64,000 nucleotides of DNA from Deferribacterales bacterium Deferri_01 (GTDB lineage: Bacteria > Chrysiogenota > Deferribacteres > Deferribacterales > Geovibrionaceae), in NCBI GenBank assembly GCA_001603805.1, contig LUZY01000013.1, forward strand, positions 722,723 to 786,722, given 5' to 3'. The notes under the pieces were generated by a model. It was not told the origin of the DNA and made no database searches. It saw only the letters and a program-made list of their open reading frames with translations. How positions within the stretch are numbered: the stretch's first letter is position 1; every line of letters begins with the position of its first letter. This document shows, piece by piece, positions 33,856-42,458 of this stretch. A program made the position numbers and the translations under genes.

Positions 33856-34339
33856 TTCCCACTTCCTCTGCAATAAGGCGAACCTGTTTTGCAATCTGAT
33901 TCTTTGAAAGTTTGTCAGTTTTTGTAAGTACCACAAGAGTGTTGGTTTCTGTGTCAGAAAGCCATGACAGCATATCCATGTCCTCTTCTGAGGGAAGACG
34001 CCTGATATCCAGAATAAGCACACAAGCTTTAAGGTTATCACGGGTGGTAAGATAAGTTTCTATACACTTTGCCCATGATGCACGTTCGGACTTGGAAACA
34101 GCGGCAAAGCCGTAACCGGGGAGATCCACAAACATTATTTCATTATCAATGTTGAAGAAATTCAGAGTACGTGTTTTTCCGGGTTTTGCGCTGACCTTCA
34201 CCAGCTTTTTACGCCCCAGAAGGGAGTTTATCATGGATGATTTTCCCACATTGCTTCGACCTACAAAGGCGATTTCGGGCAGGGCGCTTTCCGGATAATC
34301 CTTCTGAAAAACGGCTGATTTTATAAATTCGGCATTCAC
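33764..34339 (-). CDS. engB: Ribosome biogenesis GTPase EngB (YihA/YsxC)
   Basis: This 191-residue TRAFAC GTPase has G1 GRSNVGKSS (27-35), a switch region GKTRTLNFF, G3 DLPGYGFA, and G4 TKTDKL. The family role is assembly of the 50S ribosomal subunit. The start overlaps the DHH phosphoesterase gene by 4 bp, so the two are coupled. Confidence 0.95.
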   Translation of the reverse strand: MNAEFIKSAVFQKDYPESALPEIAFVGRSNVGKSSMINSLLGRKKLVKVSAKPGKTRTLNFFNIDNEIMFVDLPGYGFAAVSKSERASWAKCIETYLTTRDNLKACVLILDIRRLPSEEDMDMLSWLSDTETNTLVVLTKTDKLSKNQIAKQVRLIAEEVGIDKEHFFLYSSVTGNGKENLWETLRSVAGL

Positions 34340-35181
34340 TCAAAAACCCCCATTTCACGGAGAAGGCTCTTCATGCCGAAACCGAAATCCACGCTGAAAC
34401 CTGCAGCATTTTTATGTCCGCCTCCGCCGTTTCTTACGGCAATTTCAGAGACATCAACCTCCGGGATTGAGCGCATGGAGACTTTTTTCTTCTGCGCATT
34501 TACAATCACCACGTAATCAACACCCAGTTCGTTTGTTATATAATTACCAACTTCGGAATTATATTCCTCGCAGAACACGGCGTAAGCGCTGCGCCCTTTG
34601 GTGTCAGTAAACAGGAAGCCGGACTTGGCGGAATTGCGGATATATCTGTCACGCCTGTCTTCCTCTATTTCGATTATAAGTGCCTCACTCTCGCCGAATT
34701 CTGTTGAAGGAACGGTGAGAAAACGGGCCTCGAATCTGTCTATGCCCAGCTTCATGAAAAGAATATTCATCTGGAGACTATCCGCACGCTTCATGTGCCA
34801 CATGTCGAAATCGTTCACACAGTCCACAAAATCAGCGTATGGAGAAACATAATACCCTTGTGATTCAAGCCACTCATAAGTAAGCTTTGTGGCAGATTTT
34901 GAAGTATCATGCACCACGCCGTGATTGCCTTTCAGCCATGCAGAGGTAGGGTGATGGTCGATGAAAGTTATCTCGGTCTCGCCCAGGACACTTTCGTAAG
35001 CACGCTTTGACGGCGAAACATCTGTGATTATCACGCTGTCATAACCTCCGCTTTCCTCTTCCAGAGCCTGATCCACCTCATTGTAGTTAAGATAAAGCGT
35101 GTTCACGTTTTTGAGATATTTCTTGATAAGTATGCCGCAGCCTACCCCGTCAAGATCGTTATGTGATATATGAAGATGCAA
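34336..35181 (-). CDS. DHH-family phosphoesterase
   Basis: The 281-residue protein has N-terminal HISHNDLDGVGCG (metal-binding D/H), DVSPSKRAY, the DHH triad at 75-77 (FIDHHPTS), VNDFDMW, and the C-terminal DHHA1-type GGGGHKNAAGF. Such proteins are Mn-dependent nanoRNases or pAp/cyclic-dinucleotide phosphodiesterases (NrnA/RecJ-like). Which of these applies cannot be decided from the sequence. It lacks membrane or PAS domains, so it is not a GdpP. It is coupled to engB. Confidence 0.85.
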   Translation of the reverse strand: MHLHISHNDLDGVGCGILIKKYLKNVNTLYLNYNEVDQALEEESGGYDSVIITDVSPSKRAYESVLGETEITFIDHHPTSAWLKGNHGVVHDTSKSATKLTYEWLESQGYYVSPYADFVDCVNDFDMWHMKRADSLQMNILFMKLGIDRFEARFLTVPSTEFGESEALIIEIEEDRRDRYIRNSAKSGFLFTDTKGRSAYAVFCEEYNSEVGNYITNELGVDYVVIVNAQKKKVSMRSIPEVDVSEIAVRNGGGGHKNAAGFSVDFGFGMKSLLREMGVFE

Positions 35182-35240
35182 AATCCTCTCCTCGTATAGG
35201 GTTAAGTTTTTTCTCCAACCCTCTCTTTTTTATTACGGAA

Positions 35241-35660
35241 TTACTCGCCTATTATCTTAACAAGCACCCTTTTGCGGCGTCTGCCGTCAAATTCGCCGTA
35301 GAAAATCTGCTCCCAAGTGCCGAAATCAAGCCGCCCTTCAGTCACGGCGACAACAACTTCTCTGCCCATTATCTGCCTTTTATGATGAGCGTCTCCGTTG
35401 TCTTCCCCTGTGAGGTTATGTCTGTAGCGGCTTAAAGGTTCATGGGGCGCAAGCTCCTCAAGCCACTTTTCATAGTCTGCTATCAGCCCGTGTTCATCAT
35501 CATTGATAAATACAGAGGCGGTAATGTGCATAGCGTTCACCAGACACAAACCCTCCTGTATTCCGCTTTCATTGAGTGCTTTTTCCACATCACGGGTGAT
35601 GTTTATAAACTCCATCCGTTTTGTTGTGTTAAAAAACAGCTCTTTTCTGAATGATTTCAC
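35241..35660 (-). CDS. YjbQ/UPF0047 family protein
   Basis: The 139-residue protein matches UPF0047: conserved segments [38 protein letters not shown] and [13 protein letters not shown]. The His/Glu/Asp-rich middle suggests a metal site. Members have been called secondary thiamine-phosphate synthases on genetic evidence. GTG start at 35660 is supported by AGGAG 8 nt upstream. It lies 4 bp after the DUF2905 gene. Confidence 0.85.
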   Translation of the reverse strand: MKSFRKELFFNTTKRMEFINITRDVEKALNESGIQEGLCLVNAMHITASVFINDDEHGLIADYEKWLEELAPHEPLSRYRHNLTGEDNGDAHHKRQIMGREVVVAVTEGRLDFGTWEQIFYGEFDGRRRKRVLVKIIGE

Positions 35661-35664
35661 CGGC

Positions 35665-35877
35665 CTATCTCCTGAAAAATATATTCAGAATAATCGTAAG
35701 GATAATACTCACAACTATTGACGTAACGATGGGAAAATGGAAGGAGAAATTCTCTCTTTTTATGGATATGTCACCGGGCAGACGCCCAAGACCGAACTTC
35801 TCACCTACGGTGAATATCACCCCTGCTATAACGAGAATAATACCCGCAGTAATGAGCAGTTTACCCATTCCTCCCAT
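35665..35877 (-). CDS. DUF2905 family small membrane protein
   Basis: The 70-residue protein has two membrane helices (about 6-24 and 49-67) separated by a loop with the family signature [20 protein letters not shown]. Function is unknown. The ATG directly abuts the queH stop and the gene ends 4 bp before the YjbQ-family start, so it is part of the same transcript. Confidence 0.85.
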   Translation of the reverse strand: MGGMGKLLITAGIILVIAGVIFTVGEKFGLGRLPGDISIKRENFSFHFPIVTSIVVSIILTIILNIFFRR

Positions 35878-36444
35878 TTAAAGCCCTTCTTTAAGTTTAG
35901 CGAACTTTTTCGAGAGACGCCCTTTGAAAGCATCCTCCTCGCTGTATATGCAGCCGCAGTATTTCTGGCGGTACATCTCCATGCGCTTTGATTCGTCTAT
36001 GCCGAACTGCCAGCCTTCCCGCCAGTCTTCATAATGAAACGGCACGCCGTATTTTTTTGCCGCCGCTTCGCACAGCTCAATAATAAGTTCATGCTTCTGA
36101 TACCTGCTGTAAAGCAGTGTGGTGGAGAAACTGTCGAAACCTTTCTCCGCCGCAAGCTCCGCCGCTTTTTCCATACGGGAGGAATAGCAGTATGCACAGC
36201 GCATATTTTCACGGTAGGCAGCATTTCTGGTAAAATCTGTCAGCCCGTAAGTGTCGTCAGCTATCATCCCGATACTTTCCGCCTTATTGAACAAAACAGC
36301 CTGCTCAAAACGGGCATACAGTTCCGTGAGCGGATGGATGTTAGGATTGAAAAAATATGCGCATATATCGTGCCCGCCCTCCTTCAGCTCCTTAACCGGA
36401 TAAACTGAACAGGGGGCGCAGCACTGATGAAGAAGTATTTTCAT
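35878..36444 (-). CDS. queH: Epoxyqueuosine reductase QueH
   Basis: This 188-residue DUF208 protein has the N-terminal C8-C9-x-x-C12 cluster (LLHQCCAPC), the FFNPNIHP segment, the RCAYCY pair, and STTLLYSRYQKHE. A C-terminal YCGCIYS block completes the cysteine set thought to bind an iron-sulfur cluster and metal. It does the last step of queuosine synthesis in tRNA, replacing the cobalamin-dependent QueG. It overlaps trpB2 by 4 bp. Confidence 0.93.
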   Translation of the reverse strand: MKILLHQCCAPCSVYPVKELKEGGHDICAYFFNPNIHPLTELYARFEQAVLFNKAESIGMIADDTYGLTDFTRNAAYRENMRCAYCYSSRMEKAAELAAEKGFDSFSTTLLYSRYQKHELIIELCEAAAKKYGVPFHYEDWREGWQFGIDESKRMEMYRQKYCGCIYSEEDAFKGRLSKKFAKLKEGL

Positions 36445-37796
36445 TTTACCTCAGGCAGATTTTTGAGCGACTCTTCAATGGCGGCTTCGGGGTAAGCATA
36501 GTCTTCAAGCTTGCCGTCTGTGAAAGCCTCATAAGACATCATATCAAAATGTCCGTGCCCGCTGAGGCAGAAGAGCAGTGTCTTAGCCTCTCCGCTTTCC
36601 TTGCATTTCAACGCCTCTTTGATTGTAGCGGCTATTGCGTGGGACGATTCGGGAGCAGGAACTATTCCCTCCTCCTTGGCAAACATAAGAGCGCTGTTAA
36701 AGACCTCAAGCTGGGGAACGTTCTGCGCCGTAATCAGACCCTGATTATACAGAGCGCTCACAAGGGGAGATTCTCCGTGATAACGCAGACCGCCGGAATG
36801 GATCGCTGGCGGTTCAAAGTCATGACCAAGGGTGTACATCTGCATAATTGGTGTAAGCTTTGCCACATCGCCGTAGTCGTAAGTATAAACGCCTTTTGTA
36901 AGTGTGGGACAGCTTGCAGGTTCAACGGCAACTGCGGTTACTTTTTTCCCGTTAATTTTATCCTGTACAAAGGGGAATGCGATTCCTGCAAAGTTTGAGC
37001 CGCCGCCGCACGCAGCAAATATCATATCAGGATAAGCGCCTATTTTGGCAAACTGCTTCTGAGCCTCAAGCCCGATAACGGTCTGATGGAGGCAGACGTG
37101 GTTAAGAACGGAGCCAAGTGCATAGTTAGTGTCCTTGCGCCCTGCCGCTTCCTCCACAGCCTCGCTGATAGCCAGCCCAAGACTTCCTGATGTTTCAGGA
37201 TTCCGCTTAATAGCTTCACGCCCTGCGTTTGTAAGCTCAGACGGGCTGGGGTATATTTCAGCACCGAACATCTTCATAAAAGCCTTTCTGTATGGTTTCT
37301 GAAAATAGCTTACCTTAACCATGTAGACTCTGCATTCCATGCCGAACTGGGCACATGAAAAGCTGAGGGCGCTTCCCCATTGTCCGGCTCCGGTTTCAGT
37401 GGTGAGTCTTTTTATTCCTGCTTCCTTATTGTAATACGCCTGAGCAACAGCTGTGTTTGTTTTATGGCTTCCCGCAGGGGAAAGACCTTCGTATTTATAG
37501 TAGATTTTAGCGGGTGTCCCAAGGGCTTTTTCAAGTCTTCTAGCCCTTACAAGGGGCGACGGACGCCACAGGGAAATAATCTCACGGACATCTTCCGGTA
37601 TGTCTATCCATCTTTTATCTGTCATCTCCTGTTCAATAAGGGAAGGAGGGAAAATTGCAAGAAGCTCTTCCGGTGCAACAGGCTTACCGGTTACAGGGCT
37701 TACAGGCGGAGCAGGAAGCTTGGGCATGTCCGCCATGATGTTGTACCACTGTTTGGGAACCTCGTCTTTATCAAGATACACTCTGTCTTTATCCAT
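36441..37796 (-). CDS. trpB2: TrpB2-type tryptophan synthase beta chain
   Basis: Start chosen at ATG 37796 (GGAGG 10 nt upstream), giving 451 residues; an in-frame start at 37862 lacks an SD. The PLP lysine is K112 (SPAGSHKTNTAVAQA) and the phosphate loop is ACGGGSNFAG. The N-terminal extension before the catalytic core and the GAGQWGSALSF block are typical of the TrpB2 class, which does not pair efficiently with TrpA. TrpB2 proteins are thought to salvage indole with serine. The complete trpEGDCFBA operon is about 8.5 kb away, so this is a second copy. queH overlaps its stop. Confidence 0.92.
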   Translation of the reverse strand: MDKDRVYLDKDEVPKQWYNIMADMPKLPAPPVSPVTGKPVAPEELLAIFPPSLIEQEMTDKRWIDIPEDVREIISLWRPSPLVRARRLEKALGTPAKIYYKYEGLSPAGSHKTNTAVAQAYYNKEAGIKRLTTETGAGQWGSALSFSCAQFGMECRVYMVKVSYFQKPYRKAFMKMFGAEIYPSPSELTNAGREAIKRNPETSGSLGLAISEAVEEAAGRKDTNYALGSVLNHVCLHQTVIGLEAQKQFAKIGAYPDMIFAACGGGSNFAGIAFPFVQDKINGKKVTAVAVEPASCPTLTKGVYTYDYGDVAKLTPIMQMYTLGHDFEPPAIHSGGLRYHGESPLVSALYNQGLITAQNVPQLEVFNSALMFAKEEGIVPAPESSHAIAATIKEALKCKESGEAKTLLFCLSGHGHFDMMSYEAFTDGKLEDYAYPEAAIEESLKNLPEVK

Positions 37797-37897
37797 TGAA
37801 ATAAAGCCTCCGTAAAATATGATATACCCGCTCATTTTAGGTGAAGTTAAATGAGTTTTCAATATATTATAAGTAAAAGAAGATTGGAGTGTGTTTA

Positions 37898-38449
37898 ATG
37901 GCTAAAATAGCATTAATCCTTGCGGACGGATTTGAAGAGATAGAGGCTCTCGCAACAACGGATATTCTCCGCAGAGCAAAGGCGGATGTTTTTATAGCAG
38001 GACTGAAAGAGGGTCCGGTTTCATCCGCAAGAGGGGTAAAAATTCTGCCGGACGGTCTTATAGACAGTGTCAGAGCTGATAGCTTTGATGCGCTTGTTCT
38101 CCCCGGCGGTCAGCCCGGAGCAGACAACCTCAATGCAGACAAGCGTGTGGCGGAGCTGCTTTATGACTTTAACGCCAAGAATAAGCTGATCTGCGCCATA
38201 TGCGCCGCTCCGTATATGCTCGCCGAAAAGGGACTGCTGAAAGGCAGAAAGGCAACATGCTTTCCATCATACGCAGAGGTTCTGGGCGAAAGTTATGTCG
38301 AAAAAAAGGTTGTGGAGGACGGCAATATAATCACGAGCAGAGGACCTGCAACAGCACCGGATTTTGCCTTTGCGATAGTTGACAGGCTGGTTGACAAACG
38401 CATCACAGACACCTTAAGAAAAGCCATGCTCTACTACTGCGGATGTTGA
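37898..38449 (+). CDS. DJ-1/PfpI family protein (YajL/DJ-1 type)
   Basis: The 183-residue protein (start at ATG 37898, GGAG 8 nt upstream) begins AKIALILADGFEEIEALAT. It has the nucleophile elbow with C102 (ICAICAAPYML), a nearby conserved glutamate in GFEE, and the LPGGQPGADNL motif. The length and motifs match DJ-1/YajL/ThiJ proteins, reported as deglycases, chaperones or glyoxalases; the activity is debated. It is divergent from trpB2 and convergent with the transglutaminase gene, so it stands alone. Confidence 0.88.
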   Translation: MAKIALILADGFEEIEALATTDILRRAKADVFIAGLKEGPVSSARGVKILPDGLIDSVRADSFDALVLPGGQPGADNLNADKRVAELLYDFNAKNKLICAICAAPYMLAEKGLLKGRKATCFPSYAEVLGESYVEKKVVEDGNIITSRGPATAPDFAFAIVDRLVDKRITDTLRKAMLYYCGC

Positions 38450-38456
38450 GACAGCC

Positions 38457-40367
38457 TTAAGAGATCCCCTTTATCTGCTTCAAAAGCTCCGTCAGCCGCT
38501 TTTTTTCATCAGCATTAAAGGTTCTGCTTCTGTAATATGCCCCGTGAAAGACAGAGGTGAACTCATCTGCGAGCTTTCTTAGTTCAGGGTCAGGTATATC
38601 AATTTCCGTGAGCCCTGCGGACGGATTCACATCATATCCCTTTGCTTTCATGAGCCTGCGGAAACTTACTGCGTACCTTTCATCCCCTTTTGCCCTGAAA
38701 GCTCCACGGAAACGCCACGCCAGAAGAAGAATTACAACAGATAAAATATACGGAATAGCCTTAACCGCCTGAGATACGACTGTTTTGTAATCATTTTTCA
38801 GCTTTTCGGCAGCGCTCCGAACAGAACGTACAGCCTTGACCTGTTTTGAAAAATCATAATTAATAACAAGTGCGTTCCAGTAAAAATTCACAGTGTCCGC
38901 CAAAAGACGCATCCTGAAAGCCAGTGTTCTTTCCCCGCCGCTGAAAACCGAAGCGGTTGCGGGTGTGGGGTCTATACGCCGCCACCCTTTGTCATCGATA
39001 TAAGCCTCGACCCATACATGGGCGTTTCTCTGGGGTACGGCGTAGTATCCGCCGGCACCGTTGTAATACCCCCCTGCGTAGCCGCCCACAAGCCTTGCGG
39101 GAATACCGTTCCTCCGCAGAATAACCGCAGCAGCCGAGGCGTAATATTCACAGTTGCCGAGCTTTGAGCTGAAAAGAAAATCCTCCAGAGGAGTATCGGA
39201 AACAGGCAGCCGATCCAGCGAATATTTAAATCCGTTTCTGATGAAATACACCTGCATAAGCTCCGCAAGCTCTTCACCGGAGGCTGTGTCCTTAAAACTG
39301 TCTGCAAAATCCGCCAGCTCCGCAGAGAGAACAGGCAGTTCCAGAAACTTTTCATAGCTTTGGTATTCTTCGGTCAGATATTTATCAGAAGCAGAAAAAG
39401 CAGTGTACTGAATACGTTTCTGCACAGGTCGGTTCAGAGCATAAACAAACCCCTGCTCCCTGTCGCTGCCCCTCATATCCACATGAAATGGAACATCCAG
39501 TCCAAACAGGTATTTATCACCGTATGGTTCAAGATAAATTGTCTGCTCAGTGAGTTTTTCCGGTGGACGTATCCGTTTTTTTCTCTCCTGACTCTCTGAT
39601 GCGCTCCATGCCCTGCCGTCGAAGCTGTCCATGACAATTCCACGCCAGTAAGGGGATGAACCCATGATTTCAGGCATTTCAGCACGGAAAATCAGCCTTG
39701 AATCCTGCTGAATCTCCGAAACATTGCCAAGGGCAACACTGTCGGAAAAGCCTGTCATAGTGCCGTCTTCCCTGTTAAGAAACTGAAAAACAGGATAGTT
39801 TGTTCTGGGAAGCACGGTAAAAAGCATCACTGCAACGGGAATAGAAATAAGAGGAATAGCGGCGGTTTTGTATATTATCCGCTTTATATGCTTCAAGGGC
39901 ATTACCGTTCGTTCGTCCTCTGTCATATAAGTCAGCAGAACCATCGAAACAGAGATCAGCATAAAAAGAACGAGAACAAACGCCAGAAACCATATACTGA
40001 GGCTGATGAGCGCAGAGCCCGCCGCCATAAACATTGCGATCATGTATATCTGCATGTAATCACGGAACTTTTTGTTTGGCTCAATAAACTTAACAGCCTG
40101 AATTGCAAGAAGCGCTTCAAGGGCCGGGATAACCATATTATCCATATTCATGCGTGAGACAGTAAAAAGAATAATCACAACAGACAGTATGTTAAGCCAT
40201 AATCTCGGCATTGAGACTTTTTTCCGGGATTCAGCCCATGCGCCGTAAATCATTGCGATAAAAAATGCTGCTGCGTAGAGAACCCCGGTCTCGCCAATCA
40301 GAGGTAGAACGCCTATGACTGCAATGAGATAAGTAAGAATATTAACTACATTTCTTATTTCAGTCAT
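38457..40367 (-). CDS. Membrane-anchored transglutaminase-like protein (DUF3488/TgpA type)
   Basis: The 636-residue protein (start ATG 40367, GGAG 10 nt upstream, overlapping the DUF58 stop) has six or so N-terminal membrane helices (about 1-190). A periplasmic transglutaminase-like domain follows with Cys in LGNCEYYASAA, His in NAHVWVEAYID and Asp in RIDPTPA. A further membrane helix (about 540-560) and a C-terminal cytoplasmic region complete it. The family includes Pseudomonas TgpA. It is the third gene of a MoxR/DUF58/transglutaminase set, a very common trio whose target is unclear. Confidence 0.9.
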   Translation of the reverse strand: MTEIRNVVNILTYLIAVIGVLPLIGETGVLYAAAFFIAMIYGAWAESRKKVSMPRLWLNILSVVIILFTVSRMNMDNMVIPALEALLAIQAVKFIEPNKKFRDYMQIYMIAMFMAAGSALISLSIWFLAFVLVLFMLISVSMVLLTYMTEDERTVMPLKHIKRIIYKTAAIPLISIPVAVMLFTVLPRTNYPVFQFLNREDGTMTGFSDSVALGNVSEIQQDSRLIFRAEMPEIMGSSPYWRGIVMDSFDGRAWSASESQERKKRIRPPEKLTEQTIYLEPYGDKYLFGLDVPFHVDMRGSDREQGFVYALNRPVQKRIQYTAFSASDKYLTEEYQSYEKFLELPVLSAELADFADSFKDTASGEELAELMQVYFIRNGFKYSLDRLPVSDTPLEDFLFSSKLGNCEYYASAAAVILRRNGIPARLVGGYAGGYYNGAGGYYAVPQRNAHVWVEAYIDDKGWRRIDPTPATASVFSGGERTLAFRMRLLADTVNFYWNALVINYDFSKQVKAVRSVRSAAEKLKNDYKTVVSQAVKAIPYILSVVILLLAWRFRGAFRAKGDERYAVSFRRLMKAKGYDVNPSAGLTEIDIPDPELRKLADEFTSVFHGAYYRSRTFNADEKKRLTELLKQIKGIS

Positions 40368-41250
40368 GGAGGGCAAGCTCCTTAAGCATATCAAGCCTGT
40401 GAGGCAGAGTTACGTCTGGAGGATAAAGCCTTTCAGGTGTTCTTAAACCCACAGGTGCCCCTTTATCCATCAGGCTGTTAATCAGCCATGCAGCGCAGGA
40501 GAGCCTTTTCTCCAAATCTCCGGAAAGCTTATCAGGCTCTATTATCACAGGTTCAGCACCCAGTGCCGCCATCTCTTTGACCTTCAGGTTTCCGGTTCTG
40601 GCAGTTGCCTTCCAGTGTATCATCCGCATAGAATCACCCGGAGTGTAGCCTCGTATTGACATAAGCTCCGAATCAAAGCCCTTCATATTGGTGTCCTTCT
40701 CGCCCTGACCGCCTGTTCTGGAGTCCGAATAAACAGACATACACTGCAAAGGAGCAGGAAACACTATCACGTCTTTTGTATCTTCAAGATCTTTATAACG
40801 AATGAAAAAATTGAACGGAAACACTGTGGAAACGTACACGTTTTGTATTGTATGTCTGCCTCTGACTGCGAAGACTATTTCGGCAAACTTTATACTCTCT
40901 CCGCCGGTATCGGTAAAAGGGAAAAGAACTTCCTGACCATTAATATGAACCCTTATGAGAAAAGCGGGAAGAAACCTGCGCCCGTTCACCAGCCTTACAC
41001 TCACAAGACAGACACGCCCGGCGTATATTTCATCCGGCAGACCAATTTCAACACGCAGGCGGTTCATGTCTGCAACACCGAAAAAGCCGGAAACTGCCAT
41101 AAACCCAAGCATAATGGCAACAATGATATATACAAGATTGTTAGCCGTGTTCACTGCGCCCACACCCATAAATATGCAGAGGGCAATGTATATCCACCCT
41201 GCTTTTTTTATTCGTATGACTGCGGGCGCCCCTTCTTTAGTTTTCCTCAT
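40360..41250 (-). CDS. DUF58 domain protein
   Basis: The 296-residue protein has two N-terminal membrane helices (about 15-55) and the DUF58 core around RGYTPGDSMRMIHWKATARTGNLKVKEM (the RxYxxGDxxRxIHWKxxAR signature). DUF58 proteins resemble von Willebrand A-type folds and partner MoxR ATPases. It overlaps moxR by 4 bp and the transglutaminase gene by 8 bp, so all three are co-translated. Confidence 0.92.
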   Translation of the reverse strand: MRKTKEGAPAVIRIKKAGWIYIALCIFMGVGAVNTANNLVYIIVAIMLGFMAVSGFFGVADMNRLRVEIGLPDEIYAGRVCLVSVRLVNGRRFLPAFLIRVHINGQEVLFPFTDTGGESIKFAEIVFAVRGRHTIQNVYVSTVFPFNFFIRYKDLEDTKDVIVFPAPLQCMSVYSDSRTGGQGEKDTNMKGFDSELMSIRGYTPGDSMRMIHWKATARTGNLKVKEMAALGAEPVIIEPDKLSGDLEKRLSCAAWLINSLMDKGAPVGLRTPERLYPPDVTLPHRLDMLKELALHD

Positions 41251-42179
41251 GCGGGCATATTCACTTCATCTATCAGCGAGCGGATATAAAAGTCTCTGTC
41301 GCTTCCCTGAAACTCTTCATTAAACAAGACTCTGTGAGTGATTATGTATGGGCAAAGTTCCTTTATATCTTCAGGGATAACAAAATCACGCCCTTTAAAA
41401 TATGCATTCGCCTTGCCGAGACGTATCATAAAAAGAGTCGCCCTTGTGGAAAGCCCCGCACGCAGAAACCTGCTGCTGCGTGTAGCCTGAGCTATATCAA
41501 GAACATAGTCTATAATTCTGTCCGATGCCTGAACATCCTTCTCTATCTCTTTTTGTATATCGTCAATATCCGCAGGTGAGAGAAGAGGCTTTATGTCGTA
41601 AAGTTCCCTGCGCCTGCTTCCGCCACTCAATATAATCTTCTCTGCGGCTCTGTTCGGATAACCGAGGCTGATTTTCATCATAAACCTGTCAAGCTGGGAT
41701 TCCGGCAGGGGGAATGTGCCGAACTGATCCACAGGGTTTTGTGTGGCTATAACAAAAAACGGACGGTTAAGGCTGTATGTGCTGCCTTCCGCCGTAACCT
41801 GTTTTTCTCCCATCGCCTCTAAAAGAGCGCTCTGGGTTTTAGGGGTTGCTCTGTTCACCTCATCCACAAGAACAATGTTATTGAATACAGGTCCCCGCTG
41901 AAACTCAAACCTGTTGTCATCCTTATTATAGAGTGAAAGCCCTGTAACGTCCGTGGGCAGAAGGTCGTTTGTACACTGGATACGCCCGAAGCTCAAACCA
42001 AGAGCCTTGGCAAGACCTATCGCAAGCGTTGTTTTCCCCAGACCGGGCAAGTCCTCTATAAGCAGATGCCCTTTCGTAAAAAATGTGAGGAGAGCAAGTC
42101 TGAGCCCCTGATCTTTGCCGTGGAGAAATTCACCGAGAAAATTCATCAGCCCGGTTATCTTTTCATTTTTAACTTCCAT
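41247..42179 (-). CDS. MoxR-family AAA+ ATPase
   Basis: The 310-residue ATPase (start ATG 42179; GGAGGGAG precedes it) has Walker A DLPGLGKTTLA, Walker B IVLVDEVNRATPKTQSALLEAM, sensor 1 IATQNP, and a C-terminal helical lid with sensor 2 in GLSTRA. MoxR ATPases are thought to act as chaperones assembling or activating partner proteins. It heads the three-gene set with DUF58 and transglutaminase genes. An in-frame ATG at 42191 has a poorer SD. Confidence 0.94.
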   Translation of the reverse strand: MEVKNEKITGLMNFLGEFLHGKDQGLRLALLTFFTKGHLLIEDLPGLGKTTLAIGLAKALGLSFGRIQCTNDLLPTDVTGLSLYNKDDNRFEFQRGPVFNNIVLVDEVNRATPKTQSALLEAMGEKQVTAEGSTYSLNRPFFVIATQNPVDQFGTFPLPESQLDRFMMKISLGYPNRAAEKIILSGGSRRRELYDIKPLLSPADIDDIQKEIEKDVQASDRIIDYVLDIAQATRSSRFLRAGLSTRATLFMIRLGKANAYFKGRDFVIPEDIKELCPYIITHRVLFNEEFQGSDRDFYIRSLIDEVNMPA

Positions 42180-42381
42180 TGCTCCCTCCATACCCTTTTT
42201 ACTATTCTACCCCAAAGATCATATTAATAAACAGAATTTCTTTTCAGCCGCATTTCATAAATTAACTATTAATTGAACCATTAAAACGACAGTAACAATC
42301 TTATTCTAACATCATCCCCTATTTTGCAGAACCTTTGTCCGTTATTCAATCTCTAGTTATTGAGTAGGGTTTTACTATCAA

Positions 42382-42411
42382 TTGACAAACACTACTATAA
42401 CAGATTAACAT
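42382..42411 (+). promoter_or_regulatory. Possible promoter of the CZB chemoreceptor gene
   Basis: A perfect TTGACA (42382-42387) is followed after 18 bp by TAACAT (42406-42411, four of six consensus matches), 47 bp before the start codon at 42459. The -10 box is weak. Confidence 0.4.
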
Positions 42412-42458
42412 TATTATATTATTCAATAATGTCCCGATAAATATTAAGGGGAGAAAGA

